DNA of 64,000 nt from JBCCDY01 sp039030555 (GTDB lineage Bacteria > Bacteroidota > Bacteroidia > Cytophagales > Cyclobacteriaceae), in assembly GCA_039030555.1 (NCBI GenBank), contig JBCCDY010000006.1, forward strand, positions 248,001 to 312,000, in the 5' to 3' direction. Positions within the stretch are counted from its first letter, which is position 1; every line of letters starts with the position of its first letter. A program made the translations under genes and the position numbers. Shown here piece by piece: positions 15,680 to 24,056 of this stretch. The notes under the pieces are model-generated. The model did not search any database. It saw only the letters and a list, made by a program, of their open reading frames with translations, and was not told where the DNA came from.

Positions 15680-17083
15680 ATGAACCAAAACAAGAATAAA
15701 GATTCCAGAAGGGAGTTTATAAAAAAGTCTAGTATCTCCACACTCGGTTTAGCAGGAATAGCATTAGCGCCACAGGCATGTAAAAGTCCTAAGGTTAATG
15801 AAAACAAAGCACAGGCAACTAAACCTAGCTTAAACCCAAATGGCAATATGGTTGTCAGAAAGAATATTGCAGATATTCCAGCAGATGATCCAGAAATCAA
15901 GCTTTTCAAAGATGCGGTTCGAATTCTAAAGGGAAGGTCCGAAAAATCTCCTCTCGACCCGATAGGTTGGACAGCCCATGGGATGCTTCACGCCACCTTT
16001 TGTGCTACCAGTATTTATTCTAATCAGGTTCATTACAATTGGTATGTGTGGCCATGGCATAGGCTATATCTTTGGGCTATGGAGCAAAAGCTTCAAAAAG
16101 TAGTTGCTGAGCCAAAATTAGCACTTCATTATTGGGATTGGACAAAGAAAAATACCATTCCTGATCATTATTGGGGTGAGGATAATCCGCTATTTAACAT
16201 CACAAGAATGGTCTCTGCAAGTGATGAAATTCCAAAAGATTTTATCAATGTAGGGGCAAGCTTTCGAGCTAAAGATTATAAAACTTTTGGCGGGTATCCT
16301 GCCATTAAGCAAAGAGGTGAAGCGCAGCTAGACGGTCTTGCTGAACAGTCTTTTCATAACAACATTCACAATTGGATCGGAGGCCAAATGGCTACTTTCA
16401 CAGAGTCAGGTTTTGAACCTATCTTTTATGCTCACCATGGAAACTGTGACAGAATTTGGGATGCATGGAGAAATTACGACCCTGAAAACCTTCTTCCAGA
16501 AGATGAAGAATGGCTAGAAAAAAGACTCTTTGCAACAGACGGTAACGGAACACCCGTTGACTTCAAAATTAAAGAGCTCTTATATATAGAAAAGCTCGGC
16601 TATCGATTTGCAGACCTTGACTTTAATCCGACTTATTGCAATCCTTATGAAGAAGCTGACCTTCCAAAGCGAGTAGAAGCATCGAATGATTGCATTGCCC
16701 CATTAAACATTAAAACCTCACAAACCGATGCTATTTATAAGGAGCTAATCAATAAGGAAAGAACGCATGTCATCCTCCATTTTGAACGAGCTCAGCTTCC
16801 ATATCAGCCCTATTGTGCCAGAGTATTCTTTGAATATGAAAAGAATGGCAAAAAGACGAGTAAGTACACCGGAACCTTTACGGTATTACCTATCCTCGAT
16901 TTAGATTCTGTTTTACTCCAAAATGGTGTTCATCTTCAAATAGAGATTGAAAAAGAAATAGCAGAGGTGATTCAGGAAGGAAAAGATGTACAGGTAGTAT
17001 TTCAGTCTGTACCGCTTCCTAACCGTGATATTCCAGATGAAATTCTCAAGCTAGAAAATATTTCATTGAAACTAGAAGCGTGA
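15680..17083 (+). CDS. Tat-exported tyrosinase / polyphenol oxidase
   Basis: The 467-residue protein has a twin-arginine signal (SRREFIKKSS, residues 9-18) ending in a possible lipobox at Cys34, so it is probably a Tat-exported lipoprotein. The type-3 dicopper sites are visible. CuA candidates are His100/His104, His118 and His127 (WPWHRLYLW). CuB candidates are His226, His230 (HNNIHNW) and His252 or His253 (AHHGNCDRIWDAW). The layout and C-terminal domain resemble plant-type polyphenol oxidase more than short bacterial tyrosinases. Such enzymes hydroxylate monophenols and/or oxidise catechols to quinones. The next gene is SCO1, overlapping by 4 bases, which fits copper loading. Confidence 0.9.
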   Translation: MNQNKNKDSRREFIKKSSISTLGLAGIALAPQACKSPKVNENKAQATKPSLNPNGNMVVRKNIADIPADDPEIKLFKDAVRILKGRSEKSPLDPIGWTAHGMLHATFCATSIYSNQVHYNWYVWPWHRLYLWAMEQKLQKVVAEPKLALHYWDWTKKNTIPDHYWGEDNPLFNITRMVSASDEIPKDFINVGASFRAKDYKTFGGYPAIKQRGEAQLDGLAEQSFHNNIHNWIGGQMATFTESGFEPIFYAHHGNCDRIWDAWRNYDPENLLPEDEEWLEKRLFATDGNGTPVDFKIKELLYIEKLGYRFADLDFNPTYCNPYEEADLPKRVEASNDCIAPLNIKTSQTDAIYKELINKERTHVILHFERAQLPYQPYCARVFFEYEKNGKKTSKYTGTFTVLPILDLDSVLLQNGVHLQIEIEKEIAEVIQEGKDVQVVFQSVPLPNRDIPDEILKLENISLKLEA

Positions 17084-17688
17084 GAAATCTACTGCTGTTA
17101 ACGATTCTTTTTTTTGGTTGTGAAAATCGTTCTAACGAATCACTTCCTATTCTGGGTGAAACAATAACAAATGAGTATACGGGAGAATTAATTCACTACA
17201 AAGTGCCTTCGTTTTCATTTCAGGATCAGTTGAATCAAACGATCTCGAATGAAGATTTTGATGAAAAAATTTATGTGGCAGACTTTTTCTTTTCCAGCTG
17301 TCCAACCATATGCCCGAAAATGACAATGAACCTGAAGGACGTTCAAGATCACTTTATGGAAGAAGAAAGAGTTGGATTGATTTCATTTTCAATAGATCCT
17401 CAAAATGACACACCGAATGTCTTGAAGCAGTACGCCCAAAAATATGGCATTAGTGATGAAAAATGGTCACTACTAACCGGAGCAGGTACCGACGTTTTTG
17501 AATTGGCCAAAGGATATAAAGTAAGAGCTTTCGACGATAGTTCTCCTTCAGAATTCAACCTTATTCATGACGGTACTTTCGTGCTAATTGATGGAAAAAG
17601 AAGAATTCGGGGGTACTACAATGGACTCGATGAAGGTGATATAAACAGGCTAATTAATGATGTAACTATCCTTTTAAAATCAGAATAA
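17080..17688 (+). CDS. SCO1/SenC family copper chaperone, lipoprotein
   Basis: The 202-residue protein starts at GTG overlapping the tyrosinase stop (GTGA), so translation is coupled. It has a short lipoprotein signal (FFGC, Cys14), then a thioredoxin-like fold with the copper-binding CxxxC (SSCPTICPK), and the downstream His in FNLIHDGTFVLID. SCO proteins usually metallate the CuA centre of cytochrome oxidase. Here there are no oxidase genes nearby and the partner is a dicopper tyrosinase, so it may deliver copper to that enzyme. That role is inferred from coupling alone. Confidence 0.9.
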   Translation: MRNLLLLTILFFGCENRSNESLPILGETITNEYTGELIHYKVPSFSFQDQLNQTISNEDFDEKIYVADFFFSSCPTICPKMTMNLKDVQDHFMEEERVGLISFSIDPQNDTPNVLKQYAQKYGISDEKWSLLTGAGTDVFELAKGYKVRAFDDSSPSEFNLIHDGTFVLIDGKRRIRGYYNGLDEGDINRLINDVTILLKSE

Positions 17689-17693
17689 CAGTA

Positions 17694-18122
17694 ATGACCA
17701 TCTTAAAATATATACTCCAAACTGAAATTTCGGAAAGCACTAAAAATCTAAGCTTGTTGATCTTTAGAGTGACTATCTCCATCTCACTGTTTAATACACA
17801 CGGCCTAAAAAAGATCATTCATTTTGAAGATACTTTAAACAACATTCCAGACCCATTGGGAATGGGTTCGGAGCTCAGTACGTTCTTTGCGATTTTTGCA
17901 AACGTTTTTTGCCCTCTCTTAATAGTACTTGGTGTTCTTACACGGCTTGCGATTATTCCGATTTTATCCATTACACTAATTGGCTTTTTTGTGGTTCATG
18001 CTGCGGATCCCTGGTCAGTTAGGGATGTCCCATTAATGTACTCTATAGTTTTTTCTCTATTTCTGATACTTGGACCTGGTAAATACTCAATTGATCAATC
18101 CATCATAAACAGACTTAAATGA
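17694..18122 (+). CDS. DoxX family membrane protein
   Basis: The 142-residue protein has four hydrophobic helices and DoxX-type features: LLIFRVTISISLF with NTHGLKKI in the first loop, then FANVFCPLLIVLGVLTRLA. DoxX proteins are small integral membrane proteins, some linked to quinone or thiosulfate oxidation and redox stress. It starts 5 bases after SCO1 in the tyrosinase operon. It might link quinone products to the membrane, but this is only suggested by position. Confidence 0.82.
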   Translation: MTILKYILQTEISESTKNLSLLIFRVTISISLFNTHGLKKIIHFEDTLNNIPDPLGMGSELSTFFAIFANVFCPLLIVLGVLTRLAIIPILSITLIGFFVVHAADPWSVRDVPLMYSIVFSLFLILGPGKYSIDQSIINRLK

Positions 18123-18165
18123 TCATACACATCTCATTCATCCAAAATTTCTGATCAAGTAAATC

Positions 18166-19539
18166 ATGAAAAAGGTATTATCGATCTCGCTATTGGTCGT
18201 TTTATCAATAATTTCTTTAAAGGGTTTTGCGCAGGAAAGTGTATTAGAAGAGGAAGAAAAAGATTATACCTTCAAACTATTAAGGCAGGAAGACGACCTT
18301 TCGTATTTTCAAAAACTGGAAAAAACCAACCCTTATCAAAAAGCGAAAGCAATCGCACTTGGCTCAATGGCTCAGCTATCGTTTGGTGGTAGTCTACGAT
18401 TGCAGAGAGAACGATTTGTAAATGAAACTTTCGATAGTGAAGCAGAAGAGGATAATGGTTGGTTCCTTCAACGTATTCTACTTCATGCTGATTTAACAAT
18501 AAAAAACAATTTAAAGGTATTCGCTGAACTCAATAGTTCAATTGCTTACGATAGGGAAGTTCTTACTCTTGTAGATGAAGATCAATTGGCTGTTAATCAG
18601 CTGTTGATTTCGTACCAGCTGGATCACTGGTTATTTACAATTGGTAGAGAAAACTTAAAAGTAGGAAGCAGACGCTTAATTGATCCTCGTGAAGGTCCTA
18701 ACGTTCGTCGAAGTTTCGACTTGATTAAAATTGAGTACGATAAAGATGGCTGGCAACACAATTTGCTATATGGAATTCCTGTGTTTCCAGAACGTGAGAT
18801 TTTCGACAATGATTTCTTACATGTGGAAGAATCACTTTGGGGATACTACATCGCTCGAAATTTTGAGAAACTGGTTATTCCTAGAATCGATCTATATTAT
18901 CTCGGATTTTGGAGAGATGAAAGCGCTTATGAAGTGGGTATTGAAGATGAGATCCGTCATTCTATTGGCCTGCGAACCTTTCGAGATTTTGGAAATTGGG
19001 GATATGATAATGAATTCGTCTATCAATTTGGAGATTTTGGTGATAATGGTATCTCTGCCTGGACTATTTCATTCAATGCTCATTACCAAATCAAAAAGAA
19101 TCAGCGATTTGGTTTAAAAACAGAGGTTATTAGCGGAAATGATCAAGAATCATCCAATCTAAACACTTTTAATCCACTATACCCAAGAGGAGCATACTTT
19201 GGCCGTGTGGCACGTATAGGCCCTGCTAACCTAATTGATATTCATCCCTACTGGAACATACAAATAGGGAAATTTTTTATTGAACTAGACTATGATACGT
19301 TTTGGAGAAATTCAGTAGATGATGCTGTATATGGTCCAGCTTTAACAATTGAGTTTTCAGGTGATTCAGATGAGCGATTTATTGCACATCAATTCGGCAC
19401 ACTTTTTAATTGGGAACCCAAGCCGTTCCTGACACTGGAATTTGAAACGAACTATATATTACCTGGCTCTTTTTTAGATGATATTGAACTCGATGATAAC
19501 CTTTTTCATATGGTTTTTACGGCTGATATTAAATTCTAA
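18166..19539 (+). CDS. Alginate-export-type outer-membrane porin
   Basis: The 457-residue protein has a signal peptide (ending KGFAQ) and a long run of amphipathic beta-strands with alternating aromatic residues, ending in FHMVFTADIKF, a normal outer-membrane C-terminus. Segments such as FGGSLRLQRERF, LFTIGRENLKVGSRRLIDPR and GPNVRRSFDLIKIEY match the alginate_exp (AlgE-like) porin family. It closes the tyrosinase operon, 43 bases after DoxX. It probably brings substrate to, or takes product from, the periplasmic enzymes; no alginate gene is present. Confidence 0.85.
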   Translation: MKKVLSISLLVVLSIISLKGFAQESVLEEEEKDYTFKLLRQEDDLSYFQKLEKTNPYQKAKAIALGSMAQLSFGGSLRLQRERFVNETFDSEAEEDNGWFLQRILLHADLTIKNNLKVFAELNSSIAYDREVLTLVDEDQLAVNQLLISYQLDHWLFTIGRENLKVGSRRLIDPREGPNVRRSFDLIKIEYDKDGWQHNLLYGIPVFPEREIFDNDFLHVEESLWGYYIARNFEKLVIPRIDLYYLGFWRDESAYEVGIEDEIRHSIGLRTFRDFGNWGYDNEFVYQFGDFGDNGISAWTISFNAHYQIKKNQRFGLKTEVISGNDQESSNLNTFNPLYPRGAYFGRVARIGPANLIDIHPYWNIQIGKFFIELDYDTFWRNSVDDAVYGPALTIEFSGDSDERFIAHQFGTLFNWEPKPFLTLEFETNYILPGSFLDDIELDDNLFHMVFTADIKF

Positions 19540-19658
19540 TAAACTGACATGAAAAGTTTTTTCCTTACAATTATATAATTGATCGCTCATATGGTTTTCC
19601 AAATTTTAGTAGGCAAAATCATGTTAAAAAGCCAAATTGAGATTATGATTATTTAGAT

Positions 19659-20045
19659 ATGAAAGCAACAGAAATCGTTCTTGAACTGATGGTTAAGGAC
19701 GTTCAGGAAACCATACAATTCTATTCTGAAATTCTAGAATTTGAGTTAGAAGCAAAAGAGGAAGATAATGGAAAATTGTATTGGGCAAAGCTTTCTAATC
19801 ATGGTTTTAGTATTTCCTTAAAAGAAGAAGGTCGTTTGAAATCAGAAGAAGAATTCATGAAAGAATACAAAGTTGGTGGAAGTTTTTCACTATGCTTTCA
19901 GGTAGATGATCTGGAACATCAATATGAAAGGGTTAAAGTTAAATGCGAATTGTTTAACCATCCTCATCTTACACCTTGTGGTGCCACTCAATTTTCCATG
20001 AAAGACAACAATGGGTATGTAATAAACTTTGAAAGGTTTAATTGA
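19659..20045 (+). CDS. VOC (glyoxalase/bleomycin-resistance) family protein
   Basis: The 128-residue protein has the paired beta-alpha-beta-beta-beta modules of the VOC fold: LELMVKDVQETIQFYSEILEF at the start, FSISLKEEG in the middle, FSLCFQVDDLEHQYERV and MKDNNGYVINFERF at the end. The ligands of a metal site are not obvious beyond the C-terminal Glu. Function unknown; relatives bind or modify small molecules. A decayed copy of the same gene lies about 1 kb downstream, beyond the DUF5996 gene, so the locus was once duplicated. Confidence 0.85.
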   Translation: MKATEIVLELMVKDVQETIQFYSEILEFELEAKEEDNGKLYWAKLSNHGFSISLKEEGRLKSEEEFMKEYKVGGSFSLCFQVDDLEHQYERVKVKCELFNHPHLTPCGATQFSMKDNNGYVINFERFN

Positions 20046-20089
20046 AGTTATTCACCTGTTTTTCAGTAATAATCTAAAAATTTACACCA

Positions 20090-20992
20090 ATGAACGACCG
20101 ACAATTTCCAGAATTACCATTAGAAGCATGGGAAGAGTCAAAAATTACTTTGCACCTGTGGCTACAAATTATAGGGAAGGTAAAGCTGGATTTGATGCCC
20201 AAAAGAAACCATTGGTGGAACATCACCCTTTTCGTTAGTCCTTCTGGAATAACAAGTGGTCCAATTCCTTATGGGAGTGGATGTTTTCAGTTTGACTTTA
20301 ATTTCATGAGTCACTCGTTTTCGACTTCTACAAGTTGGGGTAATGCAATTTCATTCGATTTATTTGATGGACTTTCGGTTAGGCAGTTTCATAATCAATT
20401 CTTTGATGGACTCAAATCGTTAGGGATCAATAGTAAAATTATAGGTGTTCCATATGATCATCCATGTAAAGAGCCTTTTGCAGAATGCGAAACCCATAAA
20501 AGTTATAATACGGAATACGTTCAGCGTTTCTGGCAAGCCTTAATCACCGTTGATGGGGTTTTCAAAGAGTTTTCAGGTAGATTTTATGGTAAGGTGAGTC
20601 CATCTCAAATTTATTGGCATCATATGGATTTGGCAGCAACCCGATTTAATGGGAAGAAAGGCCCGGAGCTATCTACCGACTCAACAATTGCAGATAAAGA
20701 AGCTTACTCACACGAAGTAATAAGTGCTGGTTTTTGGGCTGGAGATGAAAATGTAAGAGGTGCGGCTTTCTATAGTTATACCTACCCTTCACCTGAAGGA
20801 ATTGATCAAGAACCTTTGAGGCCAGCTTCAGCAAATTGGATAGATGCAAACGGCAGTCCGATGGCAATGCTCATGTATGATGACTTATTGAAAGAAAAAG
20901 ACCCAAGAGCTGAATTATTGAACTTCCTTGAATCGAGTTACGCCGCGGGAGCGAAGCTTGCAAATTGGTCAAAAGAATTGATGGAGGGTTAA
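20090..20992 (+). CDS. DUF5996 family protein
   Basis: The 300-residue cytoplasmic protein matches the DUF5996 family across its length: PLEAWEESKITLHLWLQIIGK at the N-terminus, NHWWNITLFVSPSG, PIPYGSGCFQFDFNF, YVQRFWQALITVDGVFKEF, and SQIYWHHMDLAATRFNGK. Relatives are conserved but have no known function. The frame is intact despite a short competing frame near the start. It lies between the VOC gene and its decayed copy. Confidence 0.85.
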   Translation: MNDRQFPELPLEAWEESKITLHLWLQIIGKVKLDLMPKRNHWWNITLFVSPSGITSGPIPYGSGCFQFDFNFMSHSFSTSTSWGNAISFDLFDGLSVRQFHNQFFDGLKSLGINSKIIGVPYDHPCKEPFAECETHKSYNTEYVQRFWQALITVDGVFKEFSGRFYGKVSPSQIYWHHMDLAATRFNGKKGPELSTDSTIADKEAYSHEVISAGFWAGDENVRGAAFYSYTYPSPEGIDQEPLRPASANWIDANGSPMAMLMYDDLLKEKDPRAELLNFLESSYAAGAKLANWSKELMEG

Positions 20993-21098
20993 ATAAGTTA
21001 ATCAATTCAGGTAGTCTATCCCTCAGCCAATTAAAGACTTATTTTCAAGAATTCTGACGTATCCAGTTCCTTCAATTTCTCAAAACTCAGAAATGTTC

Positions 21099-21405
21099 CA
21101 ATTCTGATGCACATATTTTGATATTGGAAGCAAAACAGGAAGAGAATGAGGAAGTTGTATTGTATAAAGCTTTCAAATCTTGGTTTTAGTATTTCTCTGG
21201 AGCAGAAAGATCGTCCAAAACCGGAAGAAAAGTTTATGAAGCAATATGAAGTTGGAGGAAGCTTTTCACTATGCTTTCAGGTAGATGATCTTGAAAGTGG
21301 AAGCTAAATGTGAGTTGTTCAATCATCCTTATTTAACTCCATGCAGAGCTATCCAATTCTCCATGAAGGACAATAACGGTTACATTATAACTTTGAGCAA
21401 TTCTA
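21099..21405 (+). pseudogene. Decayed duplicate of the VOC gene
   Basis: This stretch is a nucleotide-level relative of the intact VOC gene. For example GGAAGCTTTTCACTATGC matches GGAAGTTTTTCACTATGC, and CCATGAAGGACAATAACGG matches the copy at 19997-20015. Reading it against the intact protein needs several frame changes: an inserted base or two near 21150, so LEAKQEENEE runs into a stop, and a deletion of about 14 bases after the QVDDLE segment near 21294. The first third is hardly recognisable. It cannot encode a full protein. Its end touches the 3' end of the convergent GAF gene. Confidence 0.8.
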
Positions 21406-23139
21406 ATAATATGAAGTTAAACTCAAATGATAGCCTTCATCACCGACGAACACTTTAACGTTCTTTTCTCGTTTCCCCCGATCCAGATTAGAACTTTCGT
21501 ATAGAACATCCTCTACATTATTTTCTAGTCGGAATCCAACGCCTTCATCTTCAAAATCCATAATTGGCTTCACTATAGGTTTTTCATTGACAACCAATAT
21601 CAGCATTCCGCTGAACATACCTTCATAATATACAGGCGTAACTAATTGAAAGTTGATCCTATTATCTTTTCTTCTTGGCATTTCGACATAGGTATCGTCT
21701 TTACTTCTAGAAGCGAGTTTTGCGTACATCTCATTATCGCACCATATTTCCCTGCCCTTAGCTTTAATCACCTTTTCGTTTTTGTCTCTTTCCGCGTATG
21801 CGATTTCAGACTGATCCATTCCAAAGAATGATATTGAATCGTATAACTTTTTTGTCTCTAGTAAACTCGAGATGATCACTAAAAAACGATCTATCCAAGA
21901 CTCTAAGGTAGAACCATCTTGAGGATCGGTACCACCGTTCATCTGTGATCTGAGTACACCCAAGATCGGCGGTACTTTTTTAAGAAAATCGAGTTCAATG
22001 ATGGCTGTATCTACAGCGTTGATGATTTGTATTTGACTTTCGTTGAGATAGCGATCCACTTTACTCTCTTCAAGTTGGATTAAAGTAGTTTTTAAATCCA
22101 TCTCCTTTCTCCGCATATCTTCCTGAGTGGCTTCCAACTCTTCCAGATTTTGCCGGAGCTCTTCTTCCTGACTTCTCATATGCTCCTGCTGCTCTCTAGC
22201 CTCATCAAGAAGGTATTTTGTTTTATAGGACACTTTATTGGAAGATAGGGTAGACGCTATATTCTCACCTAATTTCTCCAGGAGTTCGATATGGTGCTCT
22301 TCAAATTTTTTGAAAGAAGCCAATTCCAGTACTCCCTGAACCTCTTCATTTAGGATTAAGGGTAAAATAACGATGTACTTAGGAGGTGCATCACCTAAAC
22401 CGGAAGTGATGTGGAGGTAATCATTAGGTATTTCAGTTAGACGGGTCATCTCTTTTTCAAGATAAGCCTGACCCACAAGCCCCTGCCCTATTTCAATCCG
22501 TTTTTCCATAAACTTCTGCCTACTAAAGGCATAGCACGAGCGAAGTTCCAAATAGATATCGTTTTCATTGTCATCGTTCAAAATGAAAATACCTCCCTGG
22601 TTTGCTTCCAAATACTTTACAAGGTTTGTTATGATATCATCAAATAGTTTCTGTTCGTTATCATTAGTGCTTCGCAGAACACTAATAAACGTAGCTAAGC
22701 CTTCTGAAACCCATCTTCTTTTTTGTTCTTGGTCCGCATTTTCTTTCAGGCTTTCCTTGAGTTGATTGAGAGTCTGGACAATCTCATTATCATCTGAAAC
22801 TTCGATCTCCACATTGTAATCCCCTTCCATAATTCTCTGAGCATAATTTGTGACTGACTTCGTTTTAATGAGTTCATCTAAGAGCTTCTTTTCGAATTCT
22901 TCTTCTTTCTTGTTTTCTCTGGTCCAAAAAAGATAAGAAGCCCCTGTAGCTAAGAAAGGAATAAGATCAAGCAGGTAATGAATTGGATTTAAGCTATGTA
23001 GCTTGAATAGAGACTTAAAGGATAGCGGTAAATCTTTAAAATAAACATCAAGACTCCAAATTATTAAGACTGTACCAATTCCGATTAGAGCACCATAAAG
23101 AATGTATCTCTTTAATGAGCTTTCATGTTGATTGTTCAT
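21403..23139 (-). CDS. Membrane GAF-domain protein with coiled coil, no kinase
   Basis: The 578-residue protein has two N-terminal membrane helices (about residues 12-30 and 52-70), a HAMP-like linker (YAQRIMEGDYNVEIEVSDDNEI), a GAF domain at about 140-305, a long coiled coil (EQQEHMRSQEEELRQNLEELEA type, about 310-370) and a C-terminal sensor-like domain with FFGMDQSEIAYAERDKN and VTPVYYEGMFSGMLIL. No histidine-kinase, GGDEF, HD or phosphatase motif is visible, so the output is unknown. Similar kinase-less GAF/coiled-coil proteins occur widely in Cytophagales. It is a single-gene unit. Confidence 0.7.
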   Translation of the reverse strand: MNNQHESSLKRYILYGALIGIGTVLIIWSLDVYFKDLPLSFKSLFKLHSLNPIHYLLDLIPFLATGASYLFWTRENKKEEEFEKKLLDELIKTKSVTNYAQRIMEGDYNVEIEVSDDNEIVQTLNQLKESLKENADQEQKRRWVSEGLATFISVLRSTNDNEQKLFDDIITNLVKYLEANQGGIFILNDDNENDIYLELRSCYAFSRQKFMEKRIEIGQGLVGQAYLEKEMTRLTEIPNDYLHITSGLGDAPPKYIVILPLILNEEVQGVLELASFKKFEEHHIELLEKLGENIASTLSSNKVSYKTKYLLDEAREQQEHMRSQEEELRQNLEELEATQEDMRRKEMDLKTTLIQLEESKVDRYLNESQIQIINAVDTAIIELDFLKKVPPILGVLRSQMNGGTDPQDGSTLESWIDRFLVIISSLLETKKLYDSISFFGMDQSEIAYAERDKNEKVIKAKGREIWCDNEMYAKLASRSKDDTYVEMPRRKDNRINFQLVTPVYYEGMFSGMLILVVNEKPIVKPIMDFEDEGVGFRLENNVEDVLYESSNLDRGKREKNVKVFVGDEGYHLSLTSYY

Positions 23140-23291
23140 ATTAATTAGGCTGGCTTAAGGGTTTCACCCTATAGTTTTCTATAAAAATAGAAAAACCAAT
23201 GAATACTGCATAGGAAGGCAGCTTTCATTAACACCTGATTCCGATTACATATACTCCAAGCTTGAAAAACAGGTTTATTCACTCATGCAAA

Positions 23292-24056
23292 TCAGAATCC
23301 TATGAATGACAAGCCTAGAGTAAAATACGAAGCTTCTGTTTGTTCTGGTCCTTGATCGCTTTCGAATAGTTGAGTAAAGCGGTTTTTAACAAAAACATTA
23401 AACCCTCCTATGCCCACTCTTCCAATAATACCTAATTGAAATGGGTTTAGATTGAAGTCATTTCTGACCCTGTTTTTAAAACGTTCCTGATCATTTTCAT
23501 ACACAATTTTAGTATGACCTGTTAAGAAAATACTTGCTAGTACCCCAACGGATAATCTTAGTCCTCTATCCTTATTATGCTTATTCTTATAATACCTGAA
23601 TTCCAAAGGGATATCAATATAGTGTGCTGCCAACTTAGACTTTTCAATAGAGGAGAAATCGAAGTTATCGAACCTGGCGTCGAACTCAACCAGTCTCACA
23701 GCCTCACTTTCTTCGTTTCTATCAATACTTAATGTAAAATCCTCCCTGAAATCAAACTTTTCAAAAGTAATCCCAATACCCGGATTAATACTAAAATGAC
23801 TATCCTCCCATTCAAAAGCATACATATAGGTTAAGGAAAGTGACTTTGAACCCCAAAAACCGGTTTCGAAGTCGCCTGAAGAATTATTCAAAAAATTGAA
23901 CCCGAAGTCAACGATTACGTTCCCTGGCACTTCATAAGACTTTTCATATCTATTTTCCTCTTCATCACTTTGAGAATTCTCCTGTGACATACTCCAGAAC
24001 GGAATTAATAAACAGAATATAAACGAAAGGCTTCGAAACAACCTGACTTCAGTCAT
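23292..24056 (-). CDS. Outer-membrane beta-barrel protein (PorT-like)
   Basis: I start at the ATG giving MTEVRLFRSLSFIFCLLIPFWSMSQ, a clean signal peptide; it overlaps the Kelch gene stop by 8 bases. The 254-residue product then shows paired beta-strands (VIVDFGFNFLNNS, LSLTYMYAFEW, FSINPGIGITFEKF, YIDIPLEFRYYKNK, LRLSVGVLASIFL) ending YFTLGLSFIGF, as in small PorT/OmpA-like barrels of Bacteroidota. It is the last gene of the DUF4270-Kelch-barrel operon. Function unknown. Confidence 0.75.
   Translation of the reverse strand: MTEVRLFRSLSFIFCLLIPFWSMSQENSQSDEEENRYEKSYEVPGNVIVDFGFNFLNNSSGDFETGFWGSKSLSLTYMYAFEWEDSHFSINPGIGITFEKFDFREDFTLSIDRNEESEAVRLVEFDARFDNFDFSSIEKSKLAAHYIDIPLEFRYYKNKHNKDRGLRLSVGVLASIFLTGHTKIVYENDQERFKNRVRNDFNLNPFQLGIIGRVGIGGFNVFVKNRFTQLFESDQGPEQTEASYFTLGLSFIGF

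Noticed and set aside
20029..20238. A short plus-strand ORF overlapping the start of DUF5996, suggesting a frameshift
   Set aside because: The DUF5996 frame from 20090 is complete and matches the family from its first residues, so no frameshift is needed.
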